From contig CAMBYG010000016.1 of NCBI GenBank assembly GCA_945872085.1, forward strand, positions 1 through 33,228: DNA of 33,228 nt, in the 5' to 3' direction. Position 1 is the first letter of the stretch, and every line of letters starts with the position of its first letter. The translations under genes and the position numbers were made by a program. The notes under the pieces were generated by a model. That model searched no databases. It was not told the DNA's origin and saw nothing but the letters and a program-made list of their open reading frames with translations. This DNA is from Chitinophaga pinensis (GTDB taxonomy: Bacteria; Bacteroidota; Bacteroidia; Chitinophagales; Chitinophagaceae). Below, one piece after another: positions 22,461 to 31,219 of the stretch.

Positions 22461-23753
22461 CTAGGAATCGATATCCGTATTTTTAAAATCTAAGGTTTTT
22501 AATTTAGGTGCTTTGAAATAACTTATAGCAACAACACCTAAAGTCATAATGCCACCAAATACTACAGCGGGAACGGTACCCATCCATTTAGCAGTTAGTC
22601 CGCTCTCCATAGCCCCTAATTCGTTGCTCGAAGTGATGAATATGGTATTAACTGCAGAAATTCTACCTCGCATATCATCTGGCGTTTGCAATTGCAAAAT
22701 AGTTCCTCTTATCACTACACTTATGGCATCGCAAATACCTCCAAGCATCAATAAGAATAAAGAAAAATAGAAATCGGTAGAAAGTCCAAATAAAATGGTA
22801 GTTACCCCAAAGCCGGCAATGCATATATACATTTTAATACCTGGTTTTGTTTCTAATGGAATTACAGACAGGGCTAATAAAGTAATCATAGCCCCAATTC
22901 CGGGTGCTGCTCTTAGCCATCCAAAACCCATTTCGCCAACGTGTAGAATTTTGTCTGCATAAACGGGTAGTAAAGCTACTGCACCGCCAAATAATACGGC
23001 AAACATATCAAGCGATAAGGCAGCCAATAAAACCTGATTGGTAAAAACAAAATGAAGTCCTTCTCGTAAGCTTTTTAATATTGGTTCTTTAGTTTTCTTA
23101 ACAATTGCTTGTTTTGGAATTTTGAGCATACAGTACAAGCCAATTAATTGAAAGATAATTACACTCAACAAACTGTAATAATAACTCATTAATCCAATGC
23201 AAATGCCACCTAATAAAGGCCCTAATACGGCTCCTGCTTGCCAACTGGTGCTGCTCCAAGCTGTGGCATTAGGGTATTGTTTTCTGGGTATGAGCAATCC
23301 AAATAAAGAAAAATTAGCTGGTCCATAAAATGCTCTTAAACTACCGCCAATAAATACACCCAAATAAATAAGCCAAACTACCGTTTGTTTGGGAACACTT
23401 TGCAATACGAGATCACTAGCTAATAGGCAATAGAAAATAGATAAGCCAATATAGGAAAGGATGCAAGTAAGTAATACGCTTCTTTTTTCTCTAGTTTCTA
23501 CAAAATGACCTGCAAATAAAGAACCAGCTACAGCCGGAATTACTTCCCATAAACCTAATAAACCTAGGGATAACTCACTTTTGGTAAGGTTATATACCAG
23601 ATAGCTAACGATAGCAGTTTGCATCATCATAGCCGTGATCATTGTTAACCGAGTAGCGATATAATTTCGAAAGTGTTTATTTCGAAGTGCTTTGTTTTTA
23701 ATTAAAAAAGGAATAACAATTTTCAAGGGATAGTTTTGTGCGAATTTATTCAA
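22461..23753 (-). CDS. MFS transporter, MFS_3 (EntS-like) group
   Basis: The 430-residue inner-membrane protein has about twelve predicted membrane helices. KNKALRNKHFRNYIATRLT opens the family fold; FVETREKRSVLL is the motif A-like cytoplasmic loop between helices 2 and 3, and GGSLRAFYGPANFSLFGLLIP and DDMRGRISAVNTIF are typical of the MFS_3/EntS-like exporters. The substrate cannot be told from sequence. The start is unusual: the frame opens with TTG at 23753, only a few codons after an in-frame stop. The first ATG lies inside helix 1, so a non-ATG start seems required. It is divergent from the MacB-like gene with 43 bp between them. Confidence 0.85.
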   Translation of the reverse strand: MNKFAQNYPLKIVIPFLIKNKALRNKHFRNYIATRLTMITAMMMQTAIVSYLVYNLTKSELSLGLLGLWEVIPAVAGSLFAGHFVETREKRSVLLTCILSYIGLSIFYCLLASDLVLQSVPKQTVVWLIYLGVFIGGSLRAFYGPANFSLFGLLIPRKQYPNATAWSSTSWQAGAVLGPLLGGICIGLMSYYYSLLSVIIFQLIGLYCMLKIPKQAIVKKTKEPILKSLREGLHFVFTNQVLLAALSLDMFAVLFGGAVALLPVYADKILHVGEMGFGWLRAAPGIGAMITLLALSVIPLETKPGIKMYICIAGFGVTTILFGLSTDFYFSLFLLMLGGICDAISVVIRGTILQLQTPDDMRGRISAVNTIFITSSNELGAMESGLTAKWMGTVPAVVFGGIMTLGVVAISYFKAPKLKTLDFKNTDIDS

Positions 23754-23783
23754 TATTAATAATGTATTCTACTTTACTTAAGT

Positions 23784-23791
23784 TATTTTTG
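23784..23791 (+). promoter_or_regulatory. Candidate -7 box for the MacB-like gene
   Basis: TATTTTTG fits TAnnTTTG but ends only 5 nt before the ATG at 23797. If used, the transcript would start at or next to the start codon. A -33 element is not visible. Confidence 0.3.
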
Positions 23792-23796
23792 TTCAC

Positions 23797-25050
23797 ATGA
23801 AAGCCCTGCTTCAATTAATACAATTTAGTTTCCTACAAGCGATTCAAGAATTAAAAGTGAATCGTTTGCGCACCACGCTTTCTTTATTGGGCATTAGTAT
23901 TGGTATTTTTTGTATTATTTCAGTACTTACGGTATTGGATAGTATGGAACGCAATATTAGAAAGGAAGTGGCAACTTTAGGGAGTGATGTGGTCTATATC
24001 AATAGATGGCCATGGATGGATGAGGGTGGAGAGTATAAATGGTGGGATTTTTTAAGGCGCCCAAGTATGGGAGTGAAAGAATTGAAAGCAGTAAATGGCT
24101 TGCCGCATGTGCAGTTTGCTACACTATGTTTTAGTGAAAATAATGTAACTATAAAAAATAATCAGAATGAATTAAGTGGCGTAAATGTTTATGCCGTAAT
24201 GCCTTATTTTGAAAACACCCAGAATTTAGAAATAATGAAAGGTCGGTATTTTTCCACTACAGAGTTAGAGGGTGGTACGGCTTGTGGGGTAATAGGCGAC
24301 AAGCTCTATAACGAATTATTTCCTTCTCAATTAAATCCAGTAGGCACTTATGTTTTTTATCATGGTAAGAAAATTAAGATCATAGGGTTATTAAAAAAAA
24401 TGGGTCAATCCATGTCTGGATTTGATTTTGACAATGGATTACTAGTGCCCTATTATCTAACCTCTAGTATTCTTGATTTAAAATCATTGCAATACGATCC
24501 TATGCTGATTGTAAAAGCAAGTAACGAAAAGTCATTGGAAGAAATGACCTATGAATTGACAGGTGTATTGCGTGCAATAAGAAAAGTAAAGCCCACCGAA
24601 CCTAATAATTTTGCAATCAATAAGCTCAGCCAAATCTCTGATCGATTGGATACAATTTTTGCAACTATTAATGTGATTGGTTTTGTAATAGGCGGATTTT
24701 CATTAATAGTGGGTGCTTTTGGTATCGCGAATATCATGTTTGTTACGGTAAAAGAGCGTACCAAAATGATTGGGTTGAAAAAAGCTATTGGAGCACCTGC
24801 AGCAACTATCTTGATGGAATTTTTAACAGAAGCGGTCATCTTATGTTTATTAGGTGGTTTGTTTGGAATAATAAGTGTTTTCCTATTATCTTTGTTAGCC
24901 ACTTATTTGGCTGATTTTGAAATGGTTTTAACATTAAAAAATATTGGAATTGGAACAAGTATCTCCTTGTTAGTGGGTGTGCTTGCAGGCTATATACCCG
25001 CTAAAAAAGCGGCTGCACTCAACCCTGTAGAAGCTATTCGATCTCATTAA
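23797..25050 (+). CDS. MacB-type ABC transporter permease
   Basis: The protein has 417 residues. An N-terminal membrane helix follows a conserved RLRTTLSLLGISIGI segment, then comes a large periplasmic MacB core domain (about 50-275). Three C-terminal helices follow, with the FtsX/MacB patterns GGFSLIVGAFGIANIMFVTVKERTKMIGLKKAIGA and GYIPAKKAAALNPVEAIRSH. These permeases form mechanotransmission exporters with a separate ATPase. No ATPase gene is adjacent, so the partner must be elsewhere. It is followed after 11 nt by the phosphoribosyltransferase gene and appears to head a three-gene run. Possible roles are export of a peptide or lipoprotein-linked stress function; neither can be proven. 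Confidence 0.9.
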   Translation: MKALLQLIQFSFLQAIQELKVNRLRTTLSLLGISIGIFCIISVLTVLDSMERNIRKEVATLGSDVVYINRWPWMDEGGEYKWWDFLRRPSMGVKELKAVNGLPHVQFATLCFSENNVTIKNNQNELSGVNVYAVMPYFENTQNLEIMKGRYFSTTELEGGTACGVIGDKLYNELFPSQLNPVGTYVFYHGKKIKIIGLLKKMGQSMSGFDFDNGLLVPYYLTSSILDLKSLQYDPMLIVKASNEKSLEEMTYELTGVLRAIRKVKPTEPNNFAINKLSQISDRLDTIFATINVIGFVIGGFSLIVGAFGIANIMFVTVKERTKMIGLKKAIGAPAATILMEFLTEAVILCLLGGLFGIISVFLLSLLATYLADFEMVLTLKNIGIGTSISLLVGVLAGYIPAKKAAALNPVEAIRSH

Positions 25051-25061
25051 TTGCGTGCCTT

Positions 25062-25553
25062 ATGAAGATGACTTTATTAACTAAATTGCAAATTGAAAAG
25101 AAACTAAATCGTATTGCTTTTCAAATTTTAGAACAACATATAGATGCTACTGCTATTGCCTTAGTGGGTATTGCAGATGCAGGTTTAGTTATTGCCTATA
25201 AATTAGCCGATGTGCTTAAATCTATTGCTGATAAAGAGGTGGAAGTAATTGCACTGAGCATGGATAAAAAAAATCCCTTAAACAAAGAAATCACTTTGTC
25301 GGCTCCTATTAAAAATCAATCTATTATTTTAGTTGATGATGTTTGTAATAGTGGCAAAACATTAGTGTATGCTTTAATGCCGCTTTTAAATGCAGCGCCT
25401 TCCGCTATAAAAATTGCTGTTTTAGTGGAGCGTAAGCATACCGCATTTCCAATTGCGCCAGATTTTGTTGGCTTATCAGTTGCTACCACTTTGCAAGATC
25501 ATATTATAGTAGAAACCTCCAATAACGAACTTATTCAAGCCTATTTACAATAA
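25062..25553 (+). CDS. PyrR-like phosphoribosyltransferase
   Basis: The 163-residue cytoplasmic protein has the type I phosphoribosyltransferase fold. The PRPP-binding loop is IILVDDVCNSGKTL (about 88-101). The segments VGIADAGLVIAYKLADVL near the start and AVLVERKHTAFPIAPDFVGLSV near the end align with the pattern of PyrR (V-G-I-x-x-x-G-x-x-x-A and L-V-x-R-x-H-x-x-x-P-I-x-x-D-F-V-G). PyrR proteins are pyrimidine regulators or uracil phosphoribosyltransferases, but no pyr genes are near, so the substrate is open. It lies 11 nt after the MacB-like gene and 5 nt before the asparaginase gene. A second ATG two codons in (25068) is an alternative start. Confidence 0.85.
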   Translation: MKMTLLTKLQIEKKLNRIAFQILEQHIDATAIALVGIADAGLVIAYKLADVLKSIADKEVEVIALSMDKKNPLNKEITLSAPIKNQSIILVDDVCNSGKTLVYALMPLLNAAPSAIKIAVLVERKHTAFPIAPDFVGLSVATTLQDHIIVETSNNELIQAYLQ

Positions 25554-25558
25554 CATTC

Positions 25559-26524
25559 ATGAATAACTATACACTCGTAATTCACGGCGGAGCCGGAAAT
25601 ATTCACCCCGGCATGATGGATGCTGCTCTTGAAAAAGAATATCAATTAGCACTGCAAACCGCTTTAAATCAAGGCTATCAGGTATTAGAACAAAAAGGAA
25701 CGGCCCTAGATGCCGTGGCTGCAGCTATTGTAGCGCTAGAAAATAATCCACTTTTCAATGCAGGAAAAGGATCTGTATTTACAAAAAAAGGCCTGCATGA
25801 AATGGATGCTTGCATTATGAATGGTGCAGATTTACAAACGGGTGCTGTAGCGGGCGTGAGAAATATTCAGAATCCTATTTTATTAGCAAAAGAGGTGATG
25901 CAGCATTCTGGGCATGTATTGCTCAATGGTAATGGAGCGAGTGAATTTGCCATGTCGAGAGGTTTTGCTTTTATGCCCGACGATTATTTTTATAATAAAG
26001 AACGATATGATCAATGGGTAGATATTCGGGATACCGATTTTTATCAACTAGACCATAAAGATGATAATCTAAAGGGTACGGCTCCCAATCCAGATTATAA
26101 ATTTGGAACGGTGGGTGCTGTTGCTTGCGATCACCAAGGTCATATAGCAGCGGGTACTTCTACCGGAGGTATGACTAACAAGCGTTTTGGTAGAATAGGA
26201 GATAGTCCTATTGTTGGTGCTGGTACCTATGCCAATAATGCAACTTGTGCTATTTCTTGCACTGGTCATGGGGAGTATTTTTTAAGAGCAGTGGTAGCCC
26301 ATGATATAGCTTGTCTAATAGAATATAAAGGGCTTAGTTTAAAAGAAGCTTGCGAAGTTGTGGTCTTAGATAAGCTCAAGAAAATGGGTGGAGAAGGCGG
26401 ATTGATTGCTGTGAACGCTGCAGGTGATTATGAATTCTGTTTTAATTCGGCTGGGATGTATAGAGCTATGAAATCTTCTAAAGGGGAAGAGCTGATTGCC
26501 TATTATGGTCACGCATCTAAATAA
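25559..26524 (+). CDS. iaaA: Isoaspartyl peptidase / L-asparaginase, plant type
   Basis: The 321-residue Ntn-hydrolase should cleave itself into two chains and hydrolyse isoaspartyl dipeptides and asparagine. It starts VIHGGAGNIHPGM. The cleavage and nucleophile site is Thr184 in FGTVGAVACD, followed by GTSTGGMTNKRFGRIGDSPIVGAGTYA, where substrate-binding Arg and Asp residues lie. No signal peptide is present, so it acts in the cytoplasm. Its last 16 nt overlap the 3' end of asnB on the other strand. No terminator separates the two. The pairing of an asparagine-degrading gene with an asparagine-making one is noted under findings. Confidence 0.93.
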   Translation: MNNYTLVIHGGAGNIHPGMMDAALEKEYQLALQTALNQGYQVLEQKGTALDAVAAAIVALENNPLFNAGKGSVFTKKGLHEMDACIMNGADLQTGAVAGVRNIQNPILLAKEVMQHSGHVLLNGNGASEFAMSRGFAFMPDDYFYNKERYDQWVDIRDTDFYQLDHKDDNLKGTAPNPDYKFGTVGAVACDHQGHIAAGTSTGGMTNKRFGRIGDSPIVGAGTYANNATCAISCTGHGEYFLRAVVAHDIACLIEYKGLSLKEACEVVVLDKLKKMGGEGGLIAVNAAGDYEFCFNSAGMYRAMKSSKGEELIAYYGHASK

Positions 26525-28419
26525 GTAGCTATCATTTTTTCGGTGCTAATCAATTGCCAAATTTTTGATACTACTGCAGATTGGTTTCTTTGTTGCCACC
26601 AAAGATCAATAGTCTTATTATTAAATATACCTCTTTTTTTGAGTTGGGTAAGTGCTTCAAAAGCGTAGTTTTCTATCGATTTATTGTTTGAAAGCCATTG
26701 TGCTGTTGGTAATTCAAATCCTTTTTTAGGCATCTGCATATTAGCGGCTAGGATATATTTTTGAGCAATGGCCCTTAAAACAGGCTTATTCGTATTTTTT
26801 TGATAGACAAGAGCCGTTTTTAGTTGAAATACAGCTGCTACTAATTCATGATCTAAATAAGGGTAACGGGCCTCCATGCTATGTTTCATATAACTTAAGT
26901 CTTCTCTTACTACATGATGATTGCCCACATTGTGCTGTAAATCTAATAAGCTAATTTTTTCTAAATTAGAAATAGGCAATTGTTCTATTGCCTCATATTG
27001 TTTGGGTGTTGGTATGGATAATGGATGTGAAACGAGTTGCTGAAGTTCAGTCAACTGCATGCCTTCGTGAAATAAACCATAGAATTGAGAAACCGTTTGT
27101 GCCTTCCAAAACTGCTGTAAAGTTTTAGTTTTTTGAAAAGGTAAAGGGGGTATTACATTAGCCATCCAAGAAAAACGATGGAGCTTTTCCCATTGGTAGA
27201 TACGCTGATAGTATTGATATCCTCCAAACAGTTCATCAGCGCCTATACCATTAATCACCACTTTAAACTGTTTATCGTGCATAAATTTAGCAGCTAAAAC
27301 TACAGGTTCAATACTGGTATAAGGAGCTTCAAAATGCGTAAGAGATGCATCTAGGTCACTCAACAAATCATCTGCATGCAATTCCTGTATATGTGCTTGT
27401 AATTTTAAATGGGAGGCAATTGCATTTGCTTGCGGAAGCTCATTGTAATGTTGTTCGTTTAGTGCTAATGTATAAGATGCTAAATCGGGTTTGTATTTTT
27501 TGGCAATAGCCGAAAGGGTAGTAGAATCTATTCCGCCACTGAGCATCGAAATAATTGGCACATCAGCTTTGAGTTGTTTTTTTACTATTTGATGAAGTAG
27601 TTCTTCTATTTGTGCTATCGAGGTATTGGTTCTTTTTAAATGAGTAAGTTGCAACGTATCCCAATAGGTATGCGTAGTAGTTTGTTGTGCAGCAAGATCA
27701 ATTTTAATATAAGTTCCCGGAGCTAAGGCCTTAATATGTTTAAAACAGGTAGCATTATCGGCACTTTGTTGCCAAATATAGTTAGTGTATAATCCATTTG
27801 CATCGAGCTGTTTTTCTAGCGATGACACTTTGAGTATTGCTTTAATTTCAGAGCTCCAATAGAGTGCATCTTTATGTTGACTATAATACAGTGGTTTTAT
27901 ACCAAAGCGATCTCTTATCAAATATAGGGTATTGTCTCTTTTGTCTAAAAGAGCAATGGCAAACATGCCATTCAATTTTTGAATACAGTTGATGCCCCAA
28001 TGTTGGTAGGCAGTTAAAACTACTTCGGTATCACTTTTGCTTTTAAAGCTATAGCCAGCTTGTTGTAGTTCACTTCTTAGTTCTTCAAAATTATAAATAG
28101 CACCATTGAATGTAATAGCAATGCTGCGGTCATGGTTTAGCATGGGCTGATGACCAAGAACACTGGTATCAAAAATAGCTAAACGCCTAAAGCCCATACC
28201 AATTTGGTATTGGCTATTATGGCTTAATGAGGGATAGGCTGTTTTAACCTCAGCTACACTATCTTCATCATGAAAGGAATCTATAGATGGTTGATGGATA
28301 TTACTTAGTACATAACCGGCATCGTCTGGACCTCTGTGTTGAAGTGCATGCGTCATTAATTGCAATTCATGGGTTTGAATTGCTTTATTAAATTGAAGAA
28401 TGCCACATATTCCACACAT
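26509..28419 (-). CDS. asnB: Asparagine synthase, glutamine-hydrolysing
   Basis: The 636-residue enzyme makes asparagine from aspartate, glutamine and ATP. The N-terminal glutaminase domain has nucleophile Cys2 (MCGICGIL), HRGPDDAG and FNGAIYNFEEL. The C-terminal synthetase domain has the PP-loop SGGIDSTT (about 292-299), NGIGADELFGGYQYY and the downstream motif MEARYPYLDHELV. It fits the AsnB family, some members of which amidate other acceptors; the standard role is most likely. Its ATG lies 18 nt after the stem of the pgk terminator, and no promoter box is visible between them. Its 3' end overlaps the asparaginase gene by 16 nt. Confidence 0.93.
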   Translation of the reverse strand: MCGICGILQFNKAIQTHELQLMTHALQHRGPDDAGYVLSNIHQPSIDSFHDEDSVAEVKTAYPSLSHNSQYQIGMGFRRLAIFDTSVLGHQPMLNHDRSIAITFNGAIYNFEELRSELQQAGYSFKSKSDTEVVLTAYQHWGINCIQKLNGMFAIALLDKRDNTLYLIRDRFGIKPLYYSQHKDALYWSSEIKAILKVSSLEKQLDANGLYTNYIWQQSADNATCFKHIKALAPGTYIKIDLAAQQTTTHTYWDTLQLTHLKRTNTSIAQIEELLHQIVKKQLKADVPIISMLSGGIDSTTLSAIAKKYKPDLASYTLALNEQHYNELPQANAIASHLKLQAHIQELHADDLLSDLDASLTHFEAPYTSIEPVVLAAKFMHDKQFKVVINGIGADELFGGYQYYQRIYQWEKLHRFSWMANVIPPLPFQKTKTLQQFWKAQTVSQFYGLFHEGMQLTELQQLVSHPLSIPTPKQYEAIEQLPISNLEKISLLDLQHNVGNHHVVREDLSYMKHSMEARYPYLDHELVAAVFQLKTALVYQKNTNKPVLRAIAQKYILAANMQMPKKGFELPTAQWLSNNKSIENYAFEALTQLKKRGIFNNKTIDLWWQQRNQSAVVSKIWQLISTEKMIATYLDA

Positions 28420-28435
28420 AGTTGTAGATGCTAAA

Positions 28436-28459
28436 AAACACCTTAAATATAAGGTGTTT
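28436..28459 (-). terminator. Terminator-type hairpin after pgk
   Basis: ACACCTTA (28438-28445) pairs with TAAGGTGT (28450-28457) around a 4-nt loop, with T's following on the minus strand. It lies 24 nt past the pgk stop and 18 nt before the asnB ATG, so it may also affect asnB. Confidence 0.85.
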
Positions 28460-28481
28460 TTATTTGTATTGTGCGATTAAT

Positions 28482-29690
28482 TTAGGCTAATATAGAAGCA
28501 ATACCAGGTAATTCTTTCCCTTCAAAATACTCTAGCATGGCACCACCGCCGGTACTTACATAACTCACTTTGTCGGCCAAATTAAATTTATTTACAGCAG
28601 CAACACTATCGCCACCACCTACAAGAGAAAATGCGCCTTTGGCAGTAGCTTGAGCCACCGCTTCTGCAATTGCTTTCGTACCGTTTTGAAAGGCTTCCAT
28701 TTCAAATACGCCCATGGGTCCGTTCCATAAAATTGTTTTAGAATTGGCAACTATATCAGAAAAATGAGCAATAGCATTCGGACCAATATCCAAACCCATC
28801 CATCCGTTTTCTATGCTAGTATTGTCTGCAATTTTGGTTGCAGCATCTGCTGCAAATTTATCTGCAATAATACTATCTACTGGTAAATGTATTTGCACCC
28901 CTTTGTTTTTTGCAGTAGTCAGTAAAGCTAAAGCCATATCGAGACGATCATCTTCGCAAAGAGAATTACCAATTTGCCCACCTTGCGCTTTGAAGAAGGT
29001 ATAAGCCATGCCACCGCCAATGATAATATGTTGTGCTCTATCCAATAAGTTTTCAATAATTAATATTTTATCAGATACTTTAGCGCCGCCAATAATGGCA
29101 GTGAAAGGTGCTTCTGCATTGTGCATTACCTGATTAGCCGCTTGCACTTCTTGTTCCATTAAAAATCCAAATGTCTTTTTAGTGTTGTCAAAAAATTGAG
29201 CTATGATAGCCGTACTAGCATGTGCTCTATGTGCCGTTCCAAAAGCATCATTCACATATACATCACCGTAAGAAGCTAGTTGTTTTGCAAAGTCGATAGC
29301 TCCTTTTTCTTCCTCTTTGTAATAACGTACATTTTCTAATAGCATAACCTGACCCATTTTTAAGTTGGCTGTTTGCTCTTGTGCTTCTTTGCTTAAGCAA
29401 TCGCTAATAAATATTACTTCTTGTCCTAATAAAGTACTTAAGTGTTTTGCAACAGGTGCTAAAGAAAAATCAGCAAGTGTAAGCGTTGGCTTTTTCTCAA
29501 TGTCTTTTATGGGTCTTCCCCAATGACTCATTAAAACCACTGCACCACCATCGGTTATAATTTTTTTTATAGTAGGTAATGCTGCTTTTATTCTTGAATC
29601 ATCGCTAATGATGCCATTTTTCATAGGCACATTAAAGTCTACCCTTACTAAGGCTTTGGTATTATTAAAGTTGAAATTTTTGAAAGACAT
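28482..29690 (-). CDS. pgk: Phosphoglycerate kinase
   Basis: The 402-residue cytoplasmic enzyme transfers phosphate from 1,3-bisphosphoglycerate to ADP in glycolysis. The N-lobe has [12 protein letters not shown] and SHWGRP, with the substrate-binding [13 protein letters not shown] segment. The C-lobe has [20 protein letters not shown] and the nucleotide loop [10 protein letters not shown]. The length is normal. It follows gap in the same direction, but a terminator-type hairpin (29710-29732) lies between them, ending 19 nt before the pgk ATG. No TAnnTTTG box is seen in that short gap. Expression by read-through from the gap promoter, or from a promoter inside gap, is therefore likely. Confidence 0.97.
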   Translation of the reverse strand: MSFKNFNFNNTKALVRVDFNVPMKNGIISDDSRIKAALPTIKKIITDGGAVVLMSHWGRPIKDIEKKPTLTLADFSLAPVAKHLSTLLGQEVIFISDCLSKEAQEQTANLKMGQVMLLENVRYYKEEEKGAIDFAKQLASYGDVYVNDAFGTAHRAHASTAIIAQFFDNTKKTFGFLMEQEVQAANQVMHNAEAPFTAIIGGAKVSDKILIIENLLDRAQHIIIGGGMAYTFFKAQGGQIGNSLCEDDRLDMALALLTTAKNKGVQIHLPVDSIIADKFAADAATKIADNTSIENGWMGLDIGPNAIAHFSDIVANSKTILWNGPMGVFEMEAFQNGTKAIAEAVAQATAKGAFSLVGGGDSVAAVNKFNLADKVSYVSTGGGAMLEYFEGKELPGIASILA

Positions 29691-29702
29691 ATTAAATGAG
29701 AT

Positions 29703-29732
29703 TTAAAAAAAAGCCCGAAAGAATCGGGCTTT
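29703..29732 (-). terminator. Terminator-type hairpin between gap and pgk
   Basis: AAAGCCCGA (29710-29718) pairs with TCGGGCTTT (29724-29732) around a 5-nt loop; on the minus strand the stem is followed by a run of T's. It begins 8 nt past the gap stop and precedes the pgk ATG by about 20 nt. Confidence 0.88.
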
Positions 29733-29740
29733 AAAATGAT

Positions 29741-30754
29741 TTATTTTGAAATTAAACCTGCAAAATATTTTACAGTTCTTACTAATTGAGATACATAACT
29801 CATTTCGTTATCGTACCAACTAACTGTTTTCACCATTTGAGTTTCTCCAACGGTGATTACTTTAGTTTGGGTAGCGTCAAAAAGAGAACCGTAAGAGATA
29901 CCAATAATATCGCTACTTACAATTTCATCTTCGTTATAACCAAATGATTCGTTAGCCGCAGCTTTCATTGCAGCATTTACTTCTTCGATGCTTACTTTTT
30001 TGCCTAAAACAGTTACTAATTCAGTTAATGAACCGGTTACTGTTGGAACACGTTGTGCTACACCATCCAATTTACCTTTTAACGCTGGTAATACTAAACC
30101 AATTGCTTTTGCAGCACCGGTAGAGTTTGGAATGATATTTTCAGCAGCTGCACGAGCTCTTCTTAAGTCGCCTTTAGGGTGAGGGCCGTCTAAAGTGTTT
30201 TGGTCATTGGTATAGGCATGAACGGTAGTCATCAAGCCTGCTTTTAATTCAAATGAATCGTTCAATACTTTAGCCATAGGAGCTAAACAATTGGTAGTGC
30301 AAGATGCACAAGAAATAATTGTTTCCGTTCCATCTAACTCATGGTGATTAACATTGAAAACAATAGTTTTCATTTCACCTGTTGCTGGTGCAGAAATTAC
30401 CACACGTTTTGCGCCTGCTTTAATATGTGCAGCTGCTTTATCGGCATCGGTAAAAAATCCTGTACATTCTAAAACAACATCAACATCATGCGCACCCCAA
30501 GGAATTTGAGATGGATCTTTTTGAGCATATATTTTTATAGTATTTCCTGCTACTACAATGCTATCATCGGTATGGGTTACATCAACACCAAAACGACCTT
30601 GAGCAGTATCATATTTTAATAAATGTGCTAATACATGAGGTTGTGTAAGATCATTGATCGCTACTACATCAATACCTTCCATGTTATAAATTTGACGAAA
30701 TGCCAAGCGGCCAATTCTACCGAAACCATTAATGGCAACTTTTACTTTACTCAT
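29741..30754 (-). CDS. gap: Glyceraldehyde-3-phosphate dehydrogenase, type I
   Basis: The 337-residue NAD-dependent enzyme of glycolysis begins [21 protein letters not shown] (Rossmann fold, GxGxxG). The catalytic Cys152 is in [12 protein letters not shown], with [16 protein letters not shown] and the C-terminal [13 protein letters not shown] segment. It has one of the clearest promoters in the window (30792-30822) and is followed by a strong hairpin before pgk. This allows more gap than pgk transcript, as is common for gap. Identification is certain. Confidence 0.97.
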   Translation of the reverse strand: MSKVKVAINGFGRIGRLAFRQIYNMEGIDVVAINDLTQPHVLAHLLKYDTAQGRFGVDVTHTDDSIVVAGNTIKIYAQKDPSQIPWGAHDVDVVLECTGFFTDADKAAAHIKAGAKRVVISAPATGEMKTIVFNVNHHELDGTETIISCASCTTNCLAPMAKVLNDSFELKAGLMTTVHAYTNDQNTLDGPHPKGDLRRARAAAENIIPNSTGAAKAIGLVLPALKGKLDGVAQRVPTVTGSLTELVTVLGKKVSIEEVNAAMKAAANESFGYNEDEIVSSDIIGISYGSLFDATQTKVITVGETQMVKTVSWYDNEMSYVSQLVRTVKYFAGLISK

Positions 30755-30791
30755 AGTATTTGTTCGTTTAAAGTGAATAGTTAAGAGGGGT

Positions 30792-30822
30792 CAAAGGTAT
30801 AATACATTCTATAAATTGCCAA
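30792..30822 (-). promoter_or_regulatory. Promoter of gap
   Basis: On the minus strand TTG (30820-30822), a 20-nt spacer and TACCTTTG (30792-30799, a perfect TAnnTTTG) form a near-ideal Bacteroidetes promoter. The predicted start near 30786 gives a leader of about 30 nt. Confidence 0.8.
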
Positions 30823-30868
30823 CCTATAATTGCTTTTTTTCAACTATATTTATCAAAATATTTATTTT

Positions 30869-31219
30869 ATGGCAGATGCTGCTGAAGATTCATCATTGTT
30901 AGCGCTGAAAAAGCATGAAAATACGCATATTTTGTTATGGCTAATTAAAGATAGCTGTTGGGTTATGGAATTTAAAGTTCCAGCTTTAGTAATGATTTTC
31001 CCAACACTCAGTATGGCTTTTTATTTATTAATTAAATCATGGAGCAATACCTCTGAGCGCATACATAATTGGGCCATTTGTTTTTGGATTATGGCTAATT
31101 CTATATGGATGATTGGGGAGTTTACCGAACAAGAATATAGGCCTTATGCCGCAATTTTATTTGGTATAGGTCTTATGAGCTTAGTTAGCTTTTATCTGCG
31201 AAAGTTATTTGTAAAATAA
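30869..31219 (+). CDS. Small conserved inner-membrane protein, unknown function
   Basis: From the ATG at 30869 the protein has 116 residues. The frame reaches back to 30830, but that part contains the gap promoter region and reads poorly as protein. A soluble N-terminus (MADAAEDSSLLALKKHENTHILLWLIKDSCW) is followed by about three membrane spans (ALVMIFPTLSMAFYLLI, WAICFWIMANSIWMIGEF, AAILFGIGLMSLVSFYL) and a short basic tail. I have no function for it. It is divergent from gap, and its stop codon directly abuts that of purM on the other strand, with no base between. Confidence 0.75.
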   Translation: MADAAEDSSLLALKKHENTHILLWLIKDSCWVMEFKVPALVMIFPTLSMAFYLLIKSWSNTSERIHNWAICFWIMANSIWMIGEFTEQEYRPYAAILFGIGLMSLVSFYLRKLFVK

